From a bacterium (GTDB taxonomy: Bacteria > UBA10199 > JAIBAG01): DNA of 64,000 bases. The stretch is taken from the NCBI GenBank assembly GCA_019695305.1, contig JAIBAG010000004.1, positions 1-64,000 on the forward strand, given 5' to 3'. The notes beneath the pieces are model-generated. The model was not told the origin of the DNA, ran no database searches, and was given only the letters and a program-made list of their open reading frames with translations. The stretch's first letter is position 1, and each line of letters opens with the position of its first letter. Below, in pieces: positions 59,829 through 64,000 of the stretch. The position numbers and the translations under genes are program-made.

Positions 59829-60692
59829 ATGAATAAAAATAAGCTTTTAGCTGGTTTTCTAGTAATGATAGCCCTCTTTTTGGGCTTCTCTGGGGCTCTA
59901 TTTGCTAACTCAATCTCCTATAAAAGGGATGGTTTTTTAAGACTCTACCATAGTCATTTGGGTGATTTCTTGGAAATTCAGTATGAAAGAGACGGTCGTG
60001 TCCTTCCTGGGGCCATGGAAAAGATTAACCAATTCATGCGCACGCGCGATAGCGGAGAAGTACGCGAGATGGATATCAATCTCATTCGTTTACTCGATCA
60101 TTTGCAGGACCATTTTGAAGCGGATACAGTAGAAGTGATCTGCGGTTATCGTTCCGAAACCTATAATAAAAATTTAAAAGAAGCCGGGCGCAATGTGGCG
60201 GAAAATTCTAACCATATCCGGGGCATTGCGGCCGATATTCATCTGGATGAAATCCGTGAAGAAACTCTGATGAAATATGCCCGCAAGTTGGGTTTTGGTG
60301 GAGTAGGGTATTATCCAAACTTAATGATGGTGCATGTAGATTTGGGATGGAAGCACAATTGGGATGAAGGGACTTTTGCCAATAGAACGGATATTGGCAT
60401 CTTTAATAAATCAAATTCATCTCAAATACGATCGAACAAAGTATTTTATGATGATAAAGATCTGGTGAAACTATCACTTCAGAATTTTTCATCTAAACCC
60501 TTGAAAATAGAAGTGGAACATTTTTATCGGGGGCAATGGCAAGTGGGGAAAAATCTGGATGTAGCAATTCCCGAAGGGAAAAGTTTGGACATTACGGCAA
60601 GTCTTGTTCCTGTTGGTAAAAATCGTCTTAAGTTTAGCTGGGCGGATGGCAGTTGGCAGAATTCGAATGAGTTTTATTTGAAGAGAAAATAA
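59829..60692 (+). CDS. exported M15-like peptidoglycan peptidase (DUF882/YcbK type)
   Basis: A 287-residue protein with an N-terminal signal or anchor helix (about 6-26). Its zinc peptidase domain contains ICGYRSETYN, SNHIRGIAADIHL (SxHxxGxAxD ligands) and MMVHVDLGW. The family trims peptide cross-links or tails of peptidoglycan. A C-terminal beta domain (about 195-287, VFYDDKDLVKLSLQNFSSKP) looks Ig-like and may bind the wall or a partner. It is divergent from korA. Confidence 0.85.
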   Translation: MNKNKLLAGFLVMIALFLGFSGALFANSISYKRDGFLRLYHSHLGDFLEIQYERDGRVLPGAMEKINQFMRTRDSGEVREMDINLIRLLDHLQDHFEADTVEVICGYRSETYNKNLKEAGRNVAENSNHIRGIAADIHLDEIREETLMKYARKLGFGGVGYYPNLMMVHVDLGWKHNWDEGTFANRTDIGIFNKSNSSQIRSNKVFYDDKDLVKLSLQNFSSKPLKIEVEHFYRGQWQVGKNLDVAIPEGKSLDITASLVPVGKNRLKFSWADGSWQNSNEFYLKRK

Positions 60693-60732
60693 AAGATGTT
60701 TATTTTTCATGTATCTATGGCATGATAGAACT

Positions 60733-60930
60733 ATGAGTAAAGATGATTTCAAAAAAACGCATAATGAATACGGGGTTGATCGAACTCTGCTTGTAGCAAG
60801 GCTCAAGCTGACCCCTACCGAAAGGTTGGAAGAGCATATGCGTTTTATGAGTTTTGTCGAAGAACTTAAGACGGCCAAAATTATTAAAGATCATGACAAA
60901 CTTCAAACAACTTCTTCAAATCCTCGTTAA
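60733..60930 (+). CDS. small partner protein of a nucleotidyltransferase module
   Basis: A 65-residue helical protein. DRTLLVARLKLTPTERLEEH followed by a short helix resembles the small proteins found immediately before MNT/AbiEii-like nucleotidyltransferase genes in many genomes. I start at the ATG 60733. Its 3' end overlaps the next gene by 38 nt in another frame, so the pair is expressed together. The biochemical role is unknown; a toxin-antitoxin function is possible but unproven. Confidence 0.6.
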   Translation: MSKDDFKKTHNEYGVDRTLLVARLKLTPTERLEEHMRFMSFVEELKTAKIIKDHDKLQTTSSNPR

Positions 60931-61372
60931 TCATCAGGTTAATTTTATTCTTATTGGTGGACTTGCGGCCATTGCCCAGGGGTGTAGTTTTGTAACGGCC
61001 GATTTGGATATTGTTTACGAGTATTCCGCAGAAAACATAAAAAAGCTAGTTCAGGCCCTTAAGCCGTTAAAAATTGCACTGCGTGGTATGGAAACGGAAA
61101 ATCTTCCTTTTATTTTTGACGAGGATACATTTAAAAATAGCCGTAATTTAACGCTTAAAACAAATTTGGGAGATCTTGACTTGCTATCGGAGATACCCGG
61201 CTTTTTTTCTTACAATGAGATTTTTAATGCCTCCGATACTCTCGTCCTTTTTGATCTGCAGTGCCGCATTCTTTCGGTTGAAGGCTTGATTAAAAACAAG
61301 AAAGCCACCAATCGGCCTAAAGACTTAAATCATCTTGCCGAATTGGAAGAGCTTCTTAACATTAAAAAGTAG
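60893..61372 (+). CDS. nucleotidyltransferase-fold protein (DUF6036/AbiEii-like)
   Basis: A 159-residue protein. FILIGGLAAIAQGCSFVTADLDIVYEY shows the polymerase-beta-type motif: helix glycines, then D-x-D in ADLDIVY, with a third acidic residue in LGDLDLLSEIP. Such proteins can transfer nucleotides to tRNA or partner proteins. The ATG at 60893 fits the fold start. It pairs with the small upstream gene. The ending RPKDLNHLAELEEL is common in this group. Confidence 0.75.
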   Translation: MTNFKQLLQILVNHQVNFILIGGLAAIAQGCSFVTADLDIVYEYSAENIKKLVQALKPLKIALRGMETENLPFIFDEDTFKNSRNLTLKTNLGDLDLLSEIPGFFSYNEIFNASDTLVLFDLQCRILSVEGLIKNKKATNRPKDLNHLAELEELLNIKK

Positions 61373-61380
61373 TTTATTTT

Positions 61381-62052
61381 TTACTGCGTAGTTGTTGTCC
61401 ATCTCTCTATTGTCCAAAACCTTTTTTTAGCGGCTCTTTTTAAAAGAGGGTCTGGATTAACTGCTACAGGGTAGCCCACCCGTTCAAGTGTGTGTAAATC
61501 GGTAATAGAATCGGTATAAAAGTAGCTTTTAGCCAAATCTAAATTTTGTTCTTTTACAAGCTCGCTTAAATAATGAAACTTTCCTTCTTTATAACATAGA
61601 GGTTTTGCAAAGTGGCCGGTTAAAGTCCCATTTTTTACTTCTACCATTGAATTGAGCGAGTAATCGAGCCCTAAGTAATCGCGCACTGGGTAACACACAA
61701 ACTGAGAAGCGGCTGAGAGCATCACCGTGATATGGCCTTGGGCTTTGTGCCATGCAATTTGCTTTTTAGCCTCTTGGGCCAAATAAGGTTTAATGTCTTT
61801 TTCAAACCAGGGGATCACCATATCCCAGATTTGCACCTCGGTTTTTCCGGCATAGGGTTTGGCAAAATCATCTAAAATCCGCTCGATATCCACTAAATCG
61901 ACCTTGTGTAACAGGGATAAAAAAAACGCTTTTACAATGGTAAAACGGGAGATTTCTTTGTTACGCACCTGATGTTTGATGTAACGAATAAGCGAAGAGG
62001 CCCCCGGAAGGAGGGTGTTGTCTAAATCAAATATAGCGGCCGGTTTGGTCAT
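61381..62052 (-). CDS. HAD-IB family phosphatase (SerB-like)
   Basis: A 223-residue hydrolase. The nucleophile motif FDLDNTLLPG has Asp9 and Asp11, the second motif is MLSAAS, the lysine is in YKEGKF, and YTDSITDLHTL provides the last acidic residues. A helical cap lies between motif I and II. Relatives dephosphorylate phosphoserine or other small phosphates, including lipid head groups; the substrate is not clear. It is divergent from trpE across 101 bp holding a palindromic repeat. Confidence 0.88.
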   Translation of the reverse strand: MTKPAAIFDLDNTLLPGASSLIRYIKHQVRNKEISRFTIVKAFFLSLLHKVDLVDIERILDDFAKPYAGKTEVQIWDMVIPWFEKDIKPYLAQEAKKQIAWHKAQGHITVMLSAASQFVCYPVRDYLGLDYSLNSMVEVKNGTLTGHFAKPLCYKEGKFHYLSELVKEQNLDLAKSYFYTDSITDLHTLERVGYPVAVNPDPLLKRAAKKRFWTIERWTTTTQ

Positions 62053-62057
62053 AAAGA

Positions 62058-62107
62058 GTAACCCACCCCAACCCTTCCTTAGCTTAAGGGAGGCCGGGAG
62101 GGGTTAC
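62058..62107. repeat. GTAACCC palindromic repeat, short copy
   Basis: A 50-bp palindrome from GTAACCCACC to GGGGTTAC with a central TTAGCTTAAGGG dyad. It is the same family as 34021-34079 and 35167-35259. It lies between the start codons of the HAD phosphatase and trpE, so it sits in or near both promoters. No trp leader peptide is visible in the rest of this gap. Confidence 0.75.
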
Positions 62108-62153
62108 GAATCTAATTGCCTAACTTCTCTAAATTATTTATTCACATATTTCA

Positions 62154-63617
62154 ATGATTTCAGTTTCTTTTAAAGATTTTTCAGCCATGGCCAAAAAGGG
62201 TAATTTGGTGCCTGTGTATGCCGTGATACCGGCCGATATGGATACGCCTGTGTCTGCCTTTCTGAAAATTAAAACCGGCAAATATGATTTTTTGCTGGAG
62301 AGCATGGAAGGCGGAGAAAAGTGGGGCCGCTATAGTATTTTGGGAACGTCACCTCAAAAAATAATCCGGACGCGGGATAAAACGATTGAAGTCGAAGAAG
62401 AAAAAAAGAAAAAAACTTTTGTTGTTCAAGGGAGTCCACTGTCTTTTCTCAAAGAAACTTTAAGTGCTTATAAGCCGGTAGCACATCCTGATTTACCGCG
62501 TTTTGCGGGCGGGGCGATTGGTTATGTGGCATACGACATGGCCCGCCATTTTGAAAAATTACCGGCCACCGCCAAGAACGATTTAGGCATTCCGGAATCG
62601 GTTTTCTTTATTACTGATACGATTGCCATATTCGATAATTTAAAACAGGTTATTATTTTGGTGAACCATGCTTATTTAGAAAACGGGACTTCACTTAAAA
62701 AGGCTTATGCCGGAGCGGTTAAAAAAATAGAAGCTTTGGCCAAAAGGCTCGCCAAGCCTGCCCCGGCTCTCAAAAAAGCAAAGAAAACTAAAACTACTTT
62801 AAAGCCTAACCGTAGCGAAAAAGAATTTTGTGCGCTTGTTGAAAAAGCCAAAGAATACATTAAGGCAGGCGATATCTTTCAAGTGCAGGTTTCTACCCGT
62901 TTTGAAGGCAAAACTACTATCGATCCTTTTACTTTGTATCGTGCGCTCCGCCGGATTAATCCTTCGCCTTATCTTTATTTTTTCAGCGATACGTCTCTCA
63001 GTTTAGTGGGTGCTTCTCCCGAATTAATGGTGCGTTTGGAAGACGGTAAGATGGATTTGCGCCCTATTGCAGGCACACGCCGCCGAGGGCGCACTGAAGA
63101 AGATGACATACGCATGGAAAAAGAATTGCGCGCCGATCCCAAAGAACGGGCCGAGCATGTGATGCTTGTCGATTTGGGGCGGAACGACTTAGGCGTGGTG
63201 GCTAAAACGGGTACGGTTCATGTTTCGGAATTGGAAGTAGTGGAACGTTATTCGCATGTGATGCATCTCGTCAGTCACGTATCGGCCCAGGTGAAACCCG
63301 GCTGTGATGCTTTTGATGTGCTGAAGGCTACGTTTCCTGCGGGTACTTTAACGGGTGCTCCTAAAATTAGATCGATGGAAATTATTGAAGAGCTGGAAGG
63401 TATCCGTCGTGGAGTATACGGTGGTTGTGTGGGTTATATCGGCTTTAACGGCAATATGGATATGGCCATTACTATTCGCACTGCTTTATTTACCAAGGGA
63501 AAAATCTACGTTCAGGCGGCTGGTGGTGTAGTGTACGATTCTATCCCCGAACGCGAGTATTTGGAATGTCGCAATAAGGCGCGCGCCTTGATGACGGCGG
63601 TGGAGAGTGTATCATGA
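62154..63617 (+). CDS. trpE: anthranilate synthase component I
   Basis: A 487-residue chorismate-utilising enzyme that makes anthranilate with the TrpG amidotransferase. [18 protein letters not shown] is the N-terminal feedback region. [40 protein letters not shown] and the [15 protein letters not shown] stretch form the active site. TrpG overlap (ATGA) supports the trp rather than the pab assignment. A Lys-rich linker at about 200-222 is longer than usual. Confidence 0.94.
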   Translation: MISVSFKDFSAMAKKGNLVPVYAVIPADMDTPVSAFLKIKTGKYDFLLESMEGGEKWGRYSILGTSPQKIIRTRDKTIEVEEEKKKKTFVVQGSPLSFLKETLSAYKPVAHPDLPRFAGGAIGYVAYDMARHFEKLPATAKNDLGIPESVFFITDTIAIFDNLKQVIILVNHAYLENGTSLKKAYAGAVKKIEALAKRLAKPAPALKKAKKTKTTLKPNRSEKEFCALVEKAKEYIKAGDIFQVQVSTRFEGKTTIDPFTLYRALRRINPSPYLYFFSDTSLSLVGASPELMVRLEDGKMDLRPIAGTRRRGRTEEDDIRMEKELRADPKERAEHVMLVDLGRNDLGVVAKTGTVHVSELEVVERYSHVMHLVSHVSAQVKPGCDAFDVLKATFPAGTLTGAPKIRSMEIIEELEGIRRGVYGGCVGYIGFNGNMDMAITIRTALFTKGKIYVQAAGGVVYDSIPEREYLECRNKARALMTAVESVS

Positions 63618-64000
63618 TACTAGTCATCGATAATTACGATTCGTTTACCTACAACCTGGTGCAGTATTTGGGCGAAATTCTTATTACGCAGCTTAAAAAT
63701 CCGGATGATGAAATTAAAGTGTACCGTAACGATAAAATTACGGTGGATGAGATTCAAAAATTAAACCCCAATTTTATTGTGATTAGCCCCGGGCCCTGTA
63801 CGCCGAAGGAAGCGGGGGTTTCGGTGCCGCTTATTCAGCAGTTAAAGGGGAAATATCCCATCTTAGGTGTTTGTTTAGGGCATCAATCCATTGGCGAAGC
63901 CTTGGGTGGCGATGTCATCCGTGCGCCGCAGATTATGCATGGGAAAACCTCCGAAATTTTTCATGACGGTAAAACTATCTTTAAAGATTTGCCCAATCCT
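63614..64000 (+). CDS. trpG: anthranilate synthase component II, partial
   Basis: The first 129 codons of a class I glutamine amidotransferase, cut by the window end. It starts [20 protein letters not shown], has the oxyanion segment [12 protein letters not shown], and the catalytic cysteine in [15 protein letters not shown]. It supplies ammonia to TrpE and may also serve PabB. Its ATG overlaps the trpE stop by 4 nt. Confidence 0.94.
   Translation, partial: MILVIDNYDSFTYNLVQYLGEILITQLKNPDDEIKVYRNDKITVDEIQKLNPNFIVISPGPCTPKEAGVSVPLIQQLKGKYPILGVCLGHQSIGEALGGDVIRAPQIMHGKTSEIFHDGKTIFKDLPNP

Noticed and set aside
62053-62153. trp operon attenuator with leader peptide
   Set aside because: No short frame with tandem Trp codons is present; the only hairpin is a dispersed palindrome.
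1-64000. CRISPR arrays, insertion sequences or prophage
   Set aside because: No regularly spaced repeats, transposase, integrase or phage structural genes were seen on either strand.

Overview
The window is an AT-rich, gene-dense stretch of a Gram-negative bacterial chromosome. Outer-membrane and periplasmic proteins, lipoproteins, RseP, 6S RNA between zapA and the 5-formyl-THF cyclo-ligase gene, and two probable sigma-54 promoters all point that way. The order ilvH-psd-pssA-leuA-leuB-asd-truA and the block M50 protease-trpS-scpA-scpB-rluB recall deltaproteobacterial lineages (Desulfobacterota, Bdellovibrionota and related candidate groups). That placement is inference from gene order, not a database match. 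No rRNA, CRISPR array, prophage or insertion sequence was recognised.

Layout. 1-2600: tRNA-Ser(GGA), a duplicated 98-bp block, two small genes of the DUF4442 and DUF3147 types, a BrnT/BrnA-like toxin-antitoxin pair behind a probable sigma-54 promoter, and the SRP RNA. 2.7-11.1 kb: dnaX, then leftward genes for a FtsB-like protein, RuvB, RuvA, RuvC, YebC, a glycerophosphodiesterase, an M61 peptidase and RsmE. 11.2-19.8 kb: ROK kinase, sugar epimerase, glycosyltransferase, asparagine synthetase and several exported proteins, probably a surface or envelope locus. 20-24 kb: a PAS sensor protein and two tandem PilZ genes. 23.8-30.1 kb: riboflavin (ribE, ribBA), phospholipid (cdsA) and isoprenoid (dxr) synthesis, rseP and tsaB. 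30.2-39.7 kb: ilvH, psd, pssA, leuA, leuB, asd, an 874-residue surface protein and truA. 39.7-43.2 kb: a small inserted segment with a DUF4143-type ATPase, then a 688-residue protein of unknown function with its own sigma-54 promoter. 43.4-53.8 kb: TPR lipoprotein, M50 protease, trpS, scpAB, rluB, zapA, 6S RNA, the cyclo-ligase gene, tyrS and an RND exporter. 53.8-56.7 kb: TetR regulator, C45 acyltransferase-like hydrolase and SDR enzyme around a clear operator. 56.7-64 kb: 2-oxoacid:ferredoxin oxidoreductase, M15 peptidase, a nucleotidyltransferase module, a HAD phosphatase, trpE and the start of trpG.

The most distinctive feature is the number of intergenic palindromes, at least six families. 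Several supply working parts of neighbouring genes: the cdsA stop codon and dxr Shine-Dalgarno, the stop codons of leuB and a zinc-ribbon gene, an AGGA before dnaX, and the tsaB start. The best evidence for recent gain is at 39.7-41.0 kb, where a diverged second copy of the last 54 bases of truA lies just beyond the ATPase gene. This suggests a segment that arrived at the 3' end of truA together with a truA tail. The two sigma-54 promoters mark the toxin-antitoxin pair and the unknown 688-residue protein as candidates for regulated accessory functions.
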